Origin: Mesorhizobium loti
GTDB taxonomy: Bacteria; Pseudomonadota; Alphaproteobacteria; Rhizobiales; Rhizobiaceae
Length of the DNA stretch: 64,000 nucleotides
Direction of reading: 5' to 3'
Assembly (NCBI GenBank): GCA_014189435.1
Contig: CP050293.1
Location: 5,647,001 to 5,711,000, forward strand
This document shows, piece after piece, positions 1-13,881 of this stretch; within the stretch, counting starts at the first letter, position 1, and each line of letters starts with the position of its first letter. The notes beneath the pieces are model-generated. The model had not been told where the DNA came from. It saw nothing but the letters and a program-made list of their open reading frames with translations, and ran no database searches. Both the position numbers and the translations under genes were made by a program.

Positions 1-5124
<5,124 letters not shown>

Positions 5125-5147
5125 TCTCGATATTCTATTCTCTGACG

Positions 5148-5174
5148 TTGGCGCGCCGCGGCGCGCCAATTGTT
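5148..5174 (+). terminator. Possible terminator after gyrB
   Basis: A perfect 22-base GC-rich palindrome at 5148-5169 (arms TTGGCGCGC and GCGCGCCAA around a CGCG centre) follows the gyrB stop by 23 bases and is followed by a short T-containing stretch. The U tract is weak, so termination is plausible rather than certain. Confidence 0.45.
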
Positions 5175-5232
5175 CCACCCGTGGTAAACAAAATCATTTT
5201 ATAACCCGCCGGAACGGAAGTCCCCTCGGGAC

Positions 5233-5255
5233 ATTGTGACAACATCGATCACAAT
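5233..5255. promoter_or_regulatory. Inverted repeat upstream of the small membrane peptide
   Basis: ATTGTGA at 5233-5239 and TCACAAT at 5249-5255 form perfect 7-base arms around a 9-base spacer, ending 7 bases before the Shine-Dalgarno of the 25-codon gene. It could be an operator (the half-sites resemble CRP/FNR half-sites but the spacing differs) or a leader hairpin. Confidence 0.4.
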
Positions 5256-5273
5256 TTCTCACAGGAGGCCTTC

Positions 5274-5351
5274 ATGGGACGCGGAATTTTGCTCTGGTTG
5301 CTCGGTATTCCGATTCCGATCATCATTCTGATCATGCTTTTCGTACGATAG
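5274..5351 (+). CDS. 25-residue hydrophobic membrane peptide
   Basis: ATG at 5274 to TAG at 5349-5351, preceded by an excellent AGGAGG at 5263-5268. The peptide begins MGRGILLWLLGIPIPIII and is almost entirely one hydrophobic segment with Arg near both ends, so a single transmembrane helix is expected. Very similar mini-proteins occur widely in alphaproteobacteria without an assigned role. It lies 9 bases ahead of a four-helix membrane protein and is probably co-transcribed with it. It is too short for standard gene-calling limits. Confidence 0.7.
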   Translation: MGRGILLWLLGIPIPIIILIMLFVR

Positions 5352-5360
5352 GGGGAATTC

Positions 5361-6278
5361 ATGCAGTCCACCCTATCGGCTGTCGACGTTTCCACTTCAA
5401 CAGAATCATCCGCCACGGCCGTCAGCTGGGGACCGATCATCGCCGGCGCCTTCGCGGCCTCGACGTTGACCTTCATCCTCATGCTGCTTGGTTCAGGCCT
5501 TGGGCTGAGCATGGTGTCACCCTGGTCTGGCTCCGGCGCGTCGGTCACGACCTTCGCGGTCTCCACCGCGATCTGGCTGGTCGTCGTGCAATGGCTGTCC
5601 TCCGGTGTCGGAGGCTACCTTGCCGGACGCCTGCGCACGAAATGGGTCGGCATCCACACCGACGAGATCTATTTCCGTGACACTGCCCACGGCTTTTTGG
5701 CTTGGGCGCTGGCCACCTTGCTCGTCGTCGGTGTCCTGGGCTCGGCGCTTTCCGCTGCGGTGGGTTCAGGCGTGCAGGCAGTCTCGACCGTGGCGTCGGG
5801 CGCCGCCATGGGTGCGTCGGCCGGTGCATCCGACAATGCTGGTGGCGCTGCTGCTGACAATGCGACGTCCTACTTGGTGGATTCGCTGTTTCGTCCGGCT
5901 GATTCGAGCAAGCTCACGGCGGTCAGTCCAGACGGCGATGCGGCCGCGATCGGGCAGGCCTCGCGTATCCTGGTCGCAAGTGCCGTGGCAGGCGAAATCT
6001 CGGCCGACGACAGGACCTATCTGTCGCAACTGGTCGCCGCCCGCACCGGCCTCTCCGAGGCCGACGCCAGGGCACGTGTCGATGCCCTAATCGCCAAGGT
6101 CCAGGACGCCAAGGTCAAGGCACAACAGGCCGCCGACACCGCCAGGAAGGGCAGCGCGACTTTTGCCTTGCTCGGTGCCTTGTCGCTGGTGATCGGCGCC
6201 TTCATCGCCAGTGCGGCAGCCGCTCTCGGCGGCAGGCAGCGCGACGACGAAGAAGCGGTGTTCCTGACCAGCCGCTGA
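5361..6278 (+). CDS. Hypothetical multi-pass membrane protein
   Basis: 305 residues with a ribosome-binding GGGGG seven bases before the ATG. Hydrophobic segments occur near residues 25-52, 60-90, 108-135 and 270-295. Between the third and fourth lies a long soluble stretch with an Ala-rich, acidic and helical composition (AISAD..TYLSQLVAARTGLSEADARARVDALI type). The architecture resembles rhizobial proteins loosely annotated PhnA-like, but no catalytic motif is visible and I assign no function. It is preceded by the 25-residue membrane peptide and followed by a strong terminator. Confidence 0.75.
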   Translation: MQSTLSAVDVSTSTESSATAVSWGPIIAGAFAASTLTFILMLLGSGLGLSMVSPWSGSGASVTTFAVSTAIWLVVVQWLSSGVGGYLAGRLRTKWVGIHTDEIYFRDTAHGFLAWALATLLVVGVLGSALSAAVGSGVQAVSTVASGAAMGASAGASDNAGGAAADNATSYLVDSLFRPADSSKLTAVSPDGDAAAIGQASRILVASAVAGEISADDRTYLSQLVAARTGLSEADARARVDALIAKVQDAKVKAQQAADTARKGSATFALLGALSLVIGAFIASAAAALGGRQRDDEEAVFLTSR

Positions 6279-6300
6279 TCTGGACCTGAGGCAGATCGAT

Positions 6301-6337
6301 CCACTCCGGGCCAAAACCCCGGGGTGGATTTTTGTTT
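6301..6337 (+). terminator. Rho-independent terminator
   Basis: A 10-bp stem (6301-6310 with 6318-6327, one G-U pair) closes a 7-base loop, followed by ATTTTTGTTT. It ends the gyrB-side membrane-protein transcript and separates it from the convergent gene at 6382. Confidence 0.85.
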
Positions 6338-6381
6338 AAATTGCCAGGCGGCGCGTGGAGTCTCGATCCCGTTCGCCGTTC

Positions 6382-7875
6382 TCATTTTTCGGAAGTCATA
6401 GCCGGCGCTTCCGCTTGGCTCGGCTCCAGCTTGCGGCCGAGGTCGACAGCGTCACGCAGCACGGCAAGATGCGAGCGAGCGCCGGCGGCGACCTCGACAC
6501 CGGTCGCCGCCAGCGACCAGTACAGGGTGTGGGTGAAGACGCGACCAAGTGAGCTGTGCAGCTCGACCTGGATATTCTCCACACCCGGACCGAAATTTTC
6601 CGCCATCGGCCCGGAGATCGGATCGCCCGTCAGCCAGCCATTGCCGCGGTCGAAGATGTTGGTCCAGCGCGTCGCCGCAAACACCGCGCCATGATGCACG
6701 GCGCGCTGCGGCTTGCCCGAACGGTTGCGGCCTTCCTGATAGAGCACGGTGCCACCAGCCGCTGCCCCTTCGGCAATCGGCGGGCACGCCGAGAACAGCC
6801 GCTCGGCGATGCCGCGCCTGAATTCGGCGAGATTGTACGTCACCAGGAATTCGCTGTGGGTCAGAGGGCTGCCAAGGGTGACGAAATCGCTGATCTTCCA
6901 GGGCCGATGGTCGGCATCGCCAGTGCGCAGTTGCCGGTAGAGCTCCCACTGATCGCGCCGGAAGCCGGCGAGATCGTCCAGGCTGCCGGGCCAAGCCGAA
7001 CCGTCGGCAACAAGCGTCGCCTTGTCGATGGCGTGAATCGCCTTCAGTTTCGCCTTGTCGCGGATGGCCTCCAGTTTTCGAGGCCTGAAATCGGCCCACA
7101 AGATCTGCAAAAGGTCATAGGCGATCATCGACCCAAGGCTGTGCGAGACCAGCACGATCCGGTCGTAGCCATCGTCCATCATCAGACGCTTCAGCAGCTT
7201 CAGGCCGCGCTCACGGATCAGTGCGCGCTTCTCGACCGTCGCCGCTTCGGCGCGCACATAGGCGGCGACATCGCCGAAATAGGGAAGGCCAAACCGGTCC
7301 ACCGCCCAGATGATGAACGAGGCCAGGATGGTGACGAACAGAGCGGCGGCCCAGGAGATATAGTGCTGCCAAACCGAGGTCGCGAGCGCGATCATCGCGC
7401 CCAGGACGACGATGACGGCCAGAAGAGTGACGAGATAGAGCTTGCGGGCGTCGTGCGGAATGTCGGCGGGCTTGCGCCACAGCAGATTTGTCACCCAGGC
7501 GGCAAGCCGCCCCCGCGTCGTGCCCTGTGTGATGTCGGCCCAGTAGAGCTCGTAGAAATCGGTGCGGCGGTCATCGACATCGTAAGGCGTGGTGATGCGC
7601 CGAAGTTCGTATGAATTTGTCCGGCTGTCGGGTGTGATCCAGCTCTGGTTGATCTTCGCGCCGGTGGGGTCGGCCGGATCGGCGACATGAGCATAAAACG
7701 GCGCGCGGCTGGGATCATGGCTCCAGACGGCCTGGACAAAACCGCGCAGCGTATCCATCGGCCGCTGTTCGCCCATGCCATGCACGATCACCACCGCCTG
7801 GCTCAGCTTGTGCGGTGCCTTTCCGGTGACCGGCGATGCGACGGGATCGAGCACCAGCGCCTCCGTTGACGACAA
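6382..7875 (-). CDS. Membrane-associated alpha/beta-hydrolase-like protein
   Basis: 497 residues. The N-terminal part has VVIVHGMGEQRPMD, an oxyanion-loop-like HG motif. Two hydrophobic helices lie near residues 150-170 and 177-197. A lipase-type nucleophile elbow, VSHSLGSM, lies in the centre, so the catalytic Ser is likely there. The C-terminal His partner is not obvious by eye. The arrangement resembles cytosolic-facing serine hydrolases or lipases anchored to the membrane, but the substrate cannot be told. It is convergent with the preceding operon and lies downstream of pntB in a separate orientation block. Confidence 0.7.
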   Translation of the reverse strand: MSSTEALVLDPVASPVTGKAPHKLSQAVVIVHGMGEQRPMDTLRGFVQAVWSHDPSRAPFYAHVADPADPTGAKINQSWITPDSRTNSYELRRITTPYDVDDRRTDFYELYWADITQGTTRGRLAAWVTNLLWRKPADIPHDARKLYLVTLLAVIVVLGAMIALATSVWQHYISWAAALFVTILASFIIWAVDRFGLPYFGDVAAYVRAEAATVEKRALIRERGLKLLKRLMMDDGYDRIVLVSHSLGSMIAYDLLQILWADFRPRKLEAIRDKAKLKAIHAIDKATLVADGSAWPGSLDDLAGFRRDQWELYRQLRTGDADHRPWKISDFVTLGSPLTHSEFLVTYNLAEFRRGIAERLFSACPPIAEGAAAGGTVLYQEGRNRSGKPQRAVHHGAVFAATRWTNIFDRGNGWLTGDPISGPMAENFGPGVENIQVELHSSLGRVFTHTLYWSLAATGVEVAAGARSHLAVLRDAVDLGRKLEPSQAEAPAMTSEK

Positions 7876-7946
7876 TCCCGCCGGCGAGACGGGAAGCCGT
7901 CATCGTAGCGCTGAAACCCCCGTCAAGCCAAGAAAGCCCAGCCAAG

Positions 7947-7970
7947 AAAAAGCCCGGCGCGAAGCCGGGC
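7947..7970 (-). terminator. Rho-independent terminator of the pnt operon
   Basis: Read on the minus strand, GCCCGGC-TTCGC-GCCGGGC is followed by a TTTTT run. It lies 28 bases past the pntB stop. Confidence 0.9.
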
Positions 7971-7997
7971 GTTTCTTGTCTCAGTGCTGATCGCCGA

Positions 7998-9395
7998 TCA
8001 GTGATCCATGGCCTTGACGATTTCCTCGGTCATCTTCTTGGCGTCGCCGAGCAGCATCATGGTGCCGTCCTTGTAGAACAGCGTGTTGTCGATGCCGGCA
8101 TAGCCGGAACCGAGCGAGCGCTTGACGAACAGGCAGGTGCGGGCCTTGTCGACGTCGAGGATCGGCATGCCGTAGATCGGCGACGATTTGTCGTCGCGCG
8201 CGGACGGGTTGGTGACATCGTTGGCGCCGATGACATAGGCAACGTCGGCCTGCGCGAATTCGGAGTTGATGTCCTCGAGTTCGAACACTTCGTCGTAAGG
8301 CACGTTGGCTTCGGCGAGCAGCACGTTCATGTGGCCGGGCATGCGGCCGGCCACCGGGTGAATGGCGTATTTGACGTCGACGCCGTTGGCTTTGAGCTTG
8401 TCGGCCATTTCGCGCAGCGCATGCTGAGCCTGGGCAACCGCCATGCCGTAGCCCGGCACGATGATGACTTTCTGCGCGTTCATCATCAGATAGGCGGCGT
8501 CGTCGGCCGAGCCCTGCTTGACCGTGCGCTCGATGCCGTCGTCGGCCGCTACCGCCGTCTCGCCGCCGAAGCCGCCGAGGATGACCGAGATGAAGCTCCG
8601 GTTCATGCCCTTGCACATGATGTAGGACAGGATCGCGCCGGACGAGCCGACCAGCGCGCCGGTGATGATCAGCGCCAGATTGCCGAGCGTGAAGCCGAGT
8701 GCGGCCGCCGCCCAACCCGAGTAGGAATTCAGCATCGAGACGACGACCGGCATATCGGCGCCGCCGATCGGGATGATCAGCAGTATGCCGAGCACCAGCG
8801 AGGCGGCGACGATCAGCCAGAACACCAGCTTGGCCTCGGTGGTCACCAGCAGAACGATCAGGACGACGAGCGCGATGGCAAGCGCTGCGTTGATGAAGTG
8901 ACGGCCGCCGATCATGATCGGCTTGCCGGACATGCGGCCGTCGAGCTTGAGGAAGGCGATGACCGAGCCGGTGAAGGTGATGGCGCCGATGGCGACGCCA
9001 AGGCTCATCTCGATCAGGGCCTGGGCATGGATGTCGCCATCCGTGCCGATGCCGAAGCTTTCCGGGGCATAGATGGCCGCGGCAGCCACCATGACGGCGG
9101 CGAGGCCGACGAGGCTGTGGAAGGCAGCGACCAGTTGCGGCATAGAGGTCATGGCGATGCGGCGCGCGGTGACGGCGCCGACGCCGCCGCCAATGGCAAG
9201 GCCAAGCACGATCAGGCCGAAGCGGCCGGCGGACGGGGTCGCCAGCGCCAGTGTGGTGGCGATGGCGATGCCCATGCCTATCATGCCGTAGAGATTGCCC
9301 TGGCGGCTGGTGGTCGGATGCGACAGGCCGCGCAACGCCATGATGAACAGGACGCCGGAGACCAGATAGAGGAAGGACGCGAAGTTGGCGTTCAT
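7998..9395 (-). CDS. pntB: NAD(P) transhydrogenase subunit beta
   Basis: 465-residue beta subunit of the proton-translocating transhydrogenase. It moves hydride from NADH to NADP+ using the proton gradient and supplies NADPH. The N-terminal two thirds is a bundle of hydrophobic helices. The C-terminal NADP(H)-binding domain III has GYGMAVAQAQH, HPVAGRMPGHMNVLLAEA and YVIGANDVTNP. Length matches the family. It is the last gene of coxIV-like/pntAA/pntAB/pntB and is followed by a strong terminator. Confidence 0.97.
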   Translation of the reverse strand: MNANFASFLYLVSGVLFIMALRGLSHPTTSRQGNLYGMIGMGIAIATTLALATPSAGRFGLIVLGLAIGGGVGAVTARRIAMTSMPQLVAAFHSLVGLAAVMVAAAAIYAPESFGIGTDGDIHAQALIEMSLGVAIGAITFTGSVIAFLKLDGRMSGKPIMIGGRHFINAALAIALVVLIVLLVTTEAKLVFWLIVAASLVLGILLIIPIGGADMPVVVSMLNSYSGWAAAALGFTLGNLALIITGALVGSSGAILSYIMCKGMNRSFISVILGGFGGETAVAADDGIERTVKQGSADDAAYLMMNAQKVIIVPGYGMAVAQAQHALREMADKLKANGVDVKYAIHPVAGRMPGHMNVLLAEANVPYDEVFELEDINSEFAQADVAYVIGANDVTNPSARDDKSSPIYGMPILDVDKARTCLFVKRSLGSGYAGIDNTLFYKDGTMMLLGDAKKMTEEIVKAMDH

Positions 9396-9401
9396 GGCGC
9401 T

Positions 9402-9827
9402 CTACTTGTCCTTCTTCTTGTACATGGCCAGCATGCGCTGGGTGACGAGGAAGCCGCCGAAGATGTTGACCGAGACCAGCATCAGCGCGACGAAGCCGAA
9501 GCCAGCCGCAACACCGGAGGCGGCGATGCCGACGGCAAGCAGCGCGCCGACGACGATGACCGAGGAGATGGCGTTGGTGACGGCCATCAGCGGCGTATGC
9601 AGCGCCGGGGTCACCGACCAGACGACGTAGTAGCCGACGAAGATCGCCAGGATGAAGATGGCGAAGCGGAAGACGAAGGGATCTATGGCGCCGCCGGACA
9701 GCGCATGCGCGGCATCACCCGCGGCATCGGCACCACCGGGTGCGGTCGCCATATTGTGCACCGCCAGCCGGACGGCGGCGGAGGCCTGGTCGAGCTGGTC
9801 GAGGGCTTTCTGCAGGGTCTGGTCCAT
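9402..9827 (-). CDS. pntAB: NAD(P) transhydrogenase subunit alpha, membrane part
   Basis: About 141 residues. It corresponds to the C-terminal membrane half of E. coli PntA, which alphaproteobacteria encode separately. An Ala-rich N-terminal region precedes hydrophobic helices ([32 protein letters not shown] and [23 protein letters not shown]). The ATG at 9827 overlaps the pntAA stop by one base (TGATG), implying translational coupling. An in-frame GTG one codon earlier is the alternative start. The pntB start lies 6 bases beyond its stop. Confidence 0.93.
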   Translation of the reverse strand: MDQTLQKALDQLDQASAAVRLAVHNMATAPGGADAAGDAAHALSGGAIDPFVFRFAIFILAIFVGYYVVWSVTPALHTPLMAVTNAISSVIVVGALLAVGIAASGVAAGFGFVALMLVSVNIFGGFLVTQRMLAMYKKKDK

Positions 9828-11101
9828 CACGCGATCCCTTTCGGCTTCGACGAGGGCGACTTGGATGCGGCCGCCTTCTTGGGCGCGGCTTTCTTGGCAG
9901 CAGGCGAAGCGTCGGCGACCATGGTCTTGGCCGGGATCGCGGCCGGCTCGACATGAGGCTGCTGGTCGGCCTTGGCGAAGGCCGGATGAACCACCTTGCC
10001 GCCATCGGTCAGCATCGTTGCCTTGACCAGATCGTCGTCGCGATTGATGGCGAGCGTCTTGGTCGTCTTGTCGACCAGCGTTTCGAGAAAGGCAAACAGG
10101 TTCCTGGCGTAAAGCAGCGATGCCGACGCCGCGATGCGGCCGGGCACATTGAGGTGGCCGACGATTTTTACGCCATTGGCCGTTGTCACCACTTGGCCCG
10201 GTACAGCACCCTCGACATTGCCGCCACGTTCGACCGCCAGGTCGACGAGCACCGAGCCCGGCTTCATCGAGGCGACCATCGCCGCCGACACCAGCTTCGG
10301 CGCCGGCCGACCTGGGATCAGCGCCGTGGTGATGACGATGTCCTGCTTGGCAATGTGCTCTGATGTGAGTGCCGCCTGCTTGGCCTGGTATTCCTTCGAC
10401 ATTTCCTTGGCGTAGCCGCCGGCCGTCTCGGCAGCCTTGAACTCCTCGTCCTCGACCGCGAGGAACTTCGCGCCGAGCGAGGCTACCTGTTCCTTGGCGG
10501 CGGGGCGAACGTCGGTGGCTGTGACGACCGCGCCTAGCCGGCGCGCGGTGGCGATCGCCTGCAGGCCGGCAACGCCGACGCCCATGATGAAGACCTTTGC
10601 CGCCGGCACCGTGCCCGCCGCCGTCATCATCATCGGCAATGCGCGATCATATTCCGAAGCGCCGTCGATCACCGCCTGATAGCCGGCAAGATTGGCCTGC
10701 GAGGACAAGACGTCCATCGACTGGGCGCGGGTGATGCGCGGCATGAATTCCATCGAGAAAGCGGTGACGCCGGCCTTGGCAAGGGCTGCCACGGCGGCAT
10801 CGTTGCCATAGGGATCCATGATGGCGATGACCGCCGTACCGGGCTTGTAGCTCTTCAGCTCGGCATCACCGGGCCGACGCACCTTCAGCACCACATCGGC
10901 CTTGGCGACATCGGAAGCCTTGCCGATGGCGGCGCCAACGCTCGCATAATCGGCATCGACGATGCGCGAATTCAAACCGGCACCGGCCTCGACAACGACG
11001 TCGAAGCCCAGCGCCACCAGCCGTTTCACCGTGTCGGGCGAGGCCGCGACGCGCGGCTCGTTGGCATCGAGTTCACGAGGGATGAAAACCGTCTGTCCCA
11101 C
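9827..11101 (-). CDS. pntAA: NAD(P) transhydrogenase subunit alpha, NAD-binding part
   Basis: Soluble domain I of the transhydrogenase, binding NAD(H). It contains [23 protein letters not shown], the alanine-dehydrogenase-like fold, and [23 protein letters not shown] as the Rossmann loop. A Lys/Ala/Pro-rich tail (about the last 50 residues) is typical of the split subunit. I chose the GTG at 11101 (424 residues), which places [11 protein letters not shown] at the N-terminus with GAAAGG about 9 bases upstream. The frame is open to 11137 without a better start. Confidence 0.95.
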   Translation of the reverse strand: MGQTVFIPRELDANEPRVAASPDTVKRLVALGFDVVVEAGAGLNSRIVDADYASVGAAIGKASDVAKADVVLKVRRPGDAELKSYKPGTAVIAIMDPYGNDAAVAALAKAGVTAFSMEFMPRITRAQSMDVLSSQANLAGYQAVIDGASEYDRALPMMMTAAGTVPAAKVFIMGVGVAGLQAIATARRLGAVVTATDVRPAAKEQVASLGAKFLAVEDEEFKAAETAGGYAKEMSKEYQAKQAALTSEHIAKQDIVITTALIPGRPAPKLVSAAMVASMKPGSVLVDLAVERGGNVEGAVPGQVVTTANGVKIVGHLNVPGRIAASASLLYARNLFAFLETLVDKTTKTLAINRDDDLVKATMLTDGGKVVHPAFAKADQQPHVEPAAIPAKTMVADASPAAKKAAPKKAAASKSPSSKPKGIA

Positions 11102-11186
11102 CGCATGATCCTTTCGGCCGGAAGCTGTTTCCCGCAAGACGCCGGCCGGCCTCGCGGCAGCGCCATGGACAAGGTGTCGGAAAAAT

Positions 11187-11411
11187 CTATCGGAGGATAA
11201 AGCCGCCGACGGCCAGAATCAGCACGAAGAGGATGGTCGCCGAGAAGAAGCCGCCCGCGAAGAAACCAAAAGCCATCGCCAGAAGCAGGGCTCCGCAGAA
11301 AAGCGATCCGTATTTGGCCAGCATGAGGAAGCCCGCATAGGTGCGGTCATGCTCTGCATAGTCCATCTTCGCGCCCAGTTCGACAGGACCGGTCGGCGAG
11401 TGATCAGCCAT
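11187..11411 (-). CDS. aa3-type cytochrome c oxidase subunit IV
   Basis: 74 residues from the ATG at 11411, preceded by AAGGGG. The MDYAEHDRTYAGF motif followed by two hydrophobic helices (SLFCGALLLAMAFGFFAGGF and ATILFVLILAVGGFIL) is the bacterial aa3 oxidase subunit IV family. It heads the transhydrogenase operon, an order repeated in other rhizobia. Whether it works in the oxidase or with the transhydrogenase is not settled by the sequence. Confidence 0.88.
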   Translation of the reverse strand: MADHSPTGPVELGAKMDYAEHDRTYAGFLMLAKYGSLFCGALLLAMAFGFFAGGFFSATILFVLILAVGGFILR

Positions 11412-11670
11412 AGGAATACCCCTTCGAAGACATCTTTGAGGCACATAGCGAAAAGCCGGGCCGAGAGCAATGGCGCTATTGCCGCATTGCAGCCGACAAC
11501 TGCCTCAAAGGAAAATTGAAGCCGACTGCCGACGCGGCCCTGGAGGCCAACCACAGCCGGAACCGGCGACCCTGTCAGCGTCTTTGAACATGCTGTGATA
11601 ATTTCGCGATTTTTGCCGACATGAGGGAAGACTATTGTCGCGGACACCATCGGCCGAAGGGTGAAACGCC

Positions 11671-12486
11671 ATGATTTCGCCGACACAGAGATTTGACTGG
11701 AACGGCACCGGCATAGCCTGGGACACGATCGGCTCTGGACCCTCGCTCGTGCTCATCCATGGGACGCCGTTTTCGTCACATGTCTGGCACCGGATCGTTC
11801 CGGAGCTGGCGCGCGGCCACCAGTTGTATTTCTACGATCTCCCTGGATATGGGCAATCCGACAAACGGGCAGGCCAGGATGTTTCGCTGGGCATCCAGAA
11901 CAAGGCGCTGGCGGCGATGCTGGCTTTCTGGAAGCTCGAGCGCCCCAAAGTCATCGCCCATGATTTCGGCGGCGCCACCGCCTTGCGTGCACATCTGATC
12001 GACGGTTGCGACTATGAAAGGCTGCTGCTCATCGACCCGGTGGCTGTGCGGCCCTGGGGCTCGCCCTTCGTCCAGCATGTCCGGCACCATGAATCTGCGT
12101 TTGCCGGCGTGCCGGACTACATTCAAGCGGCGATCCTGAAAGCGTATGTTTCGGGCGCCGCGGCGAGCCCCTTGTCGGAGAACGAACTGGAACCCTATGT
12201 CGCGCCATGGATGGGGCCAGTTGGCCAGCCGGCTTTCTACCGCCAGATCGCCCAGATGGATCAGCGTTTCACCGACGAGGTCGAACCGCTTTATGCCAAA
12301 TTCCGCTGCCCGGTGGCCTTGCTGTGGGGAGAAGAGGATCGCTGGATACCGCTGCAAAGCGGTCACTCGCTCGCGGCCCTGCTGCCGGATTGCGCCTTGA
12401 CCCTCATTCCAGGGTCCGGTCATCTCATGCAGGAAGATGCCCCTGAGGCGATCGTAGCCGCCGCCTTGCGCTTCTTCGCCCGCTGA
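11671..12486 (+). CDS. Alpha/beta hydrolase, haloalkane-dehalogenase/epoxide-hydrolase-like
   Basis: 271 residues. LVLIHGTPFSSHVW is the oxyanion HGxP loop. The nucleophile elbow reads IAHDFGG, so the nucleophile is Asp rather than Ser, as in haloalkane dehalogenases, haloacetate dehalogenases and epoxide hydrolases. The catalytic His lies in IPGSGHLMQEDAP near the C-terminus, and the acid is probably in the LLWGEEDRWIP segment. A cap domain sits between residues about 130 and 210. The substrate cannot be assigned. It is divergent from the transhydrogenase operon across a 259-bp region. Confidence 0.85.
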   Translation: MISPTQRFDWNGTGIAWDTIGSGPSLVLIHGTPFSSHVWHRIVPELARGHQLYFYDLPGYGQSDKRAGQDVSLGIQNKALAAMLAFWKLERPKVIAHDFGGATALRAHLIDGCDYERLLLIDPVAVRPWGSPFVQHVRHHESAFAGVPDYIQAAILKAYVSGAAASPLSENELEPYVAPWMGPVGQPAFYRQIAQMDQRFTDEVEPLYAKFRCPVALLWGEEDRWIPLQSGHSLAALLPDCALTLIPGSGHLMQEDAPEAIVAAALRFFAR

Positions 12487-12494
12487 CGAACCCT

Positions 12495-12644
12495 TCAGCC
12501 GGCAAGATGCGGGAAAAGCCCGAGCAGTCCGACGACGATCAGATAGAGCGCGACGATGTAGTTCAACAGCCTTGGCATGACGAGGATCAGCACGCCGGCG
12601 ATCAGCGAGATGAGCGGGGTGAGCGCAAGCGTGGAAATGGTCAT
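12495..12644 (-). CDS. DUF3096-family 49-residue membrane protein
   Basis: ATG at 12644, stop at 12495-12497, with GAGGAA about 7 bases upstream. The product has the core LISLIAGVLILVMPRLLNYI followed by VALYLIVVGLLGLF, matching the small two-helix DUF3096 family whose members are typically about 45-60 residues. Function is unknown. It is too short for usual length cut-offs. It is convergent with the hydrolase gene, with 8 bases between stops. Confidence 0.8.
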   Translation of the reverse strand: MTISTLALTPLISLIAGVLILVMPRLLNYIVALYLIVVGLLGLFPHLAG

Positions 12645-12782
12645 GTCGGGTTCCTCAAAGACTTCGTGACGTGCCAGAGTGCGGCGGCGCCCTTGGCGTC
12701 ATCCAGAACGCCCGAGCGGCCGAAAGGCTCCCGGTCGATCCGGCAAAATGTCCATCCGGCAAAATCGTGCGATCCTGCCGTA

Positions 12783-13562
12783 TCAGGCGGCTTCGTGATA
12801 GTATTTTGCCGTGGGCAGGATGGTCAGCGGCGCAAGTTCGCCGACATGCGGCGTATCGAACAGCATGCGCTGTTCCATCGGCGTCGAACGGAAGAACGGG
12901 AACCGTGAGAAGGACCGCTCGCGGATGGCGTTGACGTCGGCGCGATAGAGCACGACCTTGTTGAACACGCCCGGATACGCGCGCGACTCGCTGATCTTCT
13001 CCGAGTAGTAGATGCGCTTGTAGAAGCCGGCGTGATCCTCGCGAATGGTCGACAGGCAGTAGGGTGCGTTGAAATGGAAGCACGCCATGCCGGCCAGCCG
13101 CAGCGTCAGATAGGGGATTTGCGGATAGACGCGCGACCATTCAGGATCGGACGCAAACCGGCTGGGGCAGATGAAGCTCAACCCTTCATGAAGCATCGGC
13201 ATGACGATGTCGCCGAACGCCTTGGTGGAAGGCGACATCGGCGTCGCCAAGGTGACGTGGTGGATACGCAGCGTGCTGACGAGTTCCTGGTCGATATAGA
13301 CCCCGAAACGATACACATTCGGTGCCTCGTCGAGCTCGTCATGAATGGTGTGGTTCTCGTTGTCGGGCACCATATCGTTGGAGCGATATGACTTGTAGCG
13401 CAGGCGGTAGATATCTTCGAGATCTTCGCCCTTGTCGCAGCGGCGATACTCTGTCCGCTCAAGCATCGCCGAAACGTTGCGGGCGAAGCTGGACATGTTG
13501 TCGGCGGCATCCTTGCCGGCCTCGCCCGCCACCGGGCGAAGCGAACTCAACTGCACAATCAT
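12783..13562 (-). CDS. FeeM-like N-acyl amino acid synthase / GNAT-fold acyltransferase
   Basis: 259 residues from the ATG at 13562 (a TTG one codon earlier is also in frame). The core has EDIYRLRYKSYRSNDMVPDN, then VSTLRIHHVT and a central TLRLAGMACFHFNAPYCLSTIREDHAGFYKR stretch. This is the pattern of N-acyl amino acid synthase FeeM and autoinducer-synthase-like acyltransferases in rhizobia. The expected reaction is transfer of an acyl chain from ACP to an amino acid or similar amine, but the donor and acceptor are unknown here. No acyl carrier protein or cognate receptor lies nearby. Confidence 0.7.
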   Translation of the reverse strand: MIVQLSSLRPVAGEAGKDAADNMSSFARNVSAMLERTEYRRCDKGEDLEDIYRLRYKSYRSNDMVPDNENHTIHDELDEAPNVYRFGVYIDQELVSTLRIHHVTLATPMSPSTKAFGDIVMPMLHEGLSFICPSRFASDPEWSRVYPQIPYLTLRLAGMACFHFNAPYCLSTIREDHAGFYKRIYYSEKISESRAYPGVFNKVVLYRADVNAIRERSFSRFPFFRSTPMEQRMLFDTPHVGELAPLTILPTAKYYHEAA

Positions 13563-13881
13563 CAACTCAATCCCCGTACTTTGCCGCCGCGATCCGACAC
13601 TACGACAGGGTCATGGTATGTAAAAGATGAAAATGGGAAGGGGGCCGTTTACCAGTCGTTAAGGTTAACAATTGGTAAAATATTACTAAAATTCGATTAA
13701 TTTCTTCATTTTCTGCATCCAAATGGAGAAAGAACGGTTCTCGAACCTGATAGGAGGCGGCAGCGATTTTGGCATAGCGCTGCCATGTGCGAGGAAATCT
13801 CTGACTGCCATGAATATCCTCGGACCTGGAGCCTGCCCCATCCGTGTTTGGGCATGATCTCCATGCTCCATACGCCGCGAA
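13563..13881. other. Intergenic region, AT-rich in part
   Basis: 319 bases between two minus-strand genes. Bases 13660-13720 are strikingly AT-rich for this genome (TTAACAATTGGTAAAATATT and following) and probably hold the promoter of the FeeM-like gene. I see no gene or clear terminator. Confidence 0.5.

Noticed and set aside
7836..9956. 706-codon plus-strand open frame over the transhydrogenase genes
   Set aside because: It is His/Asp/Gly-rich shadow sequence opposite pntB and pntAB, whose identity is certain.
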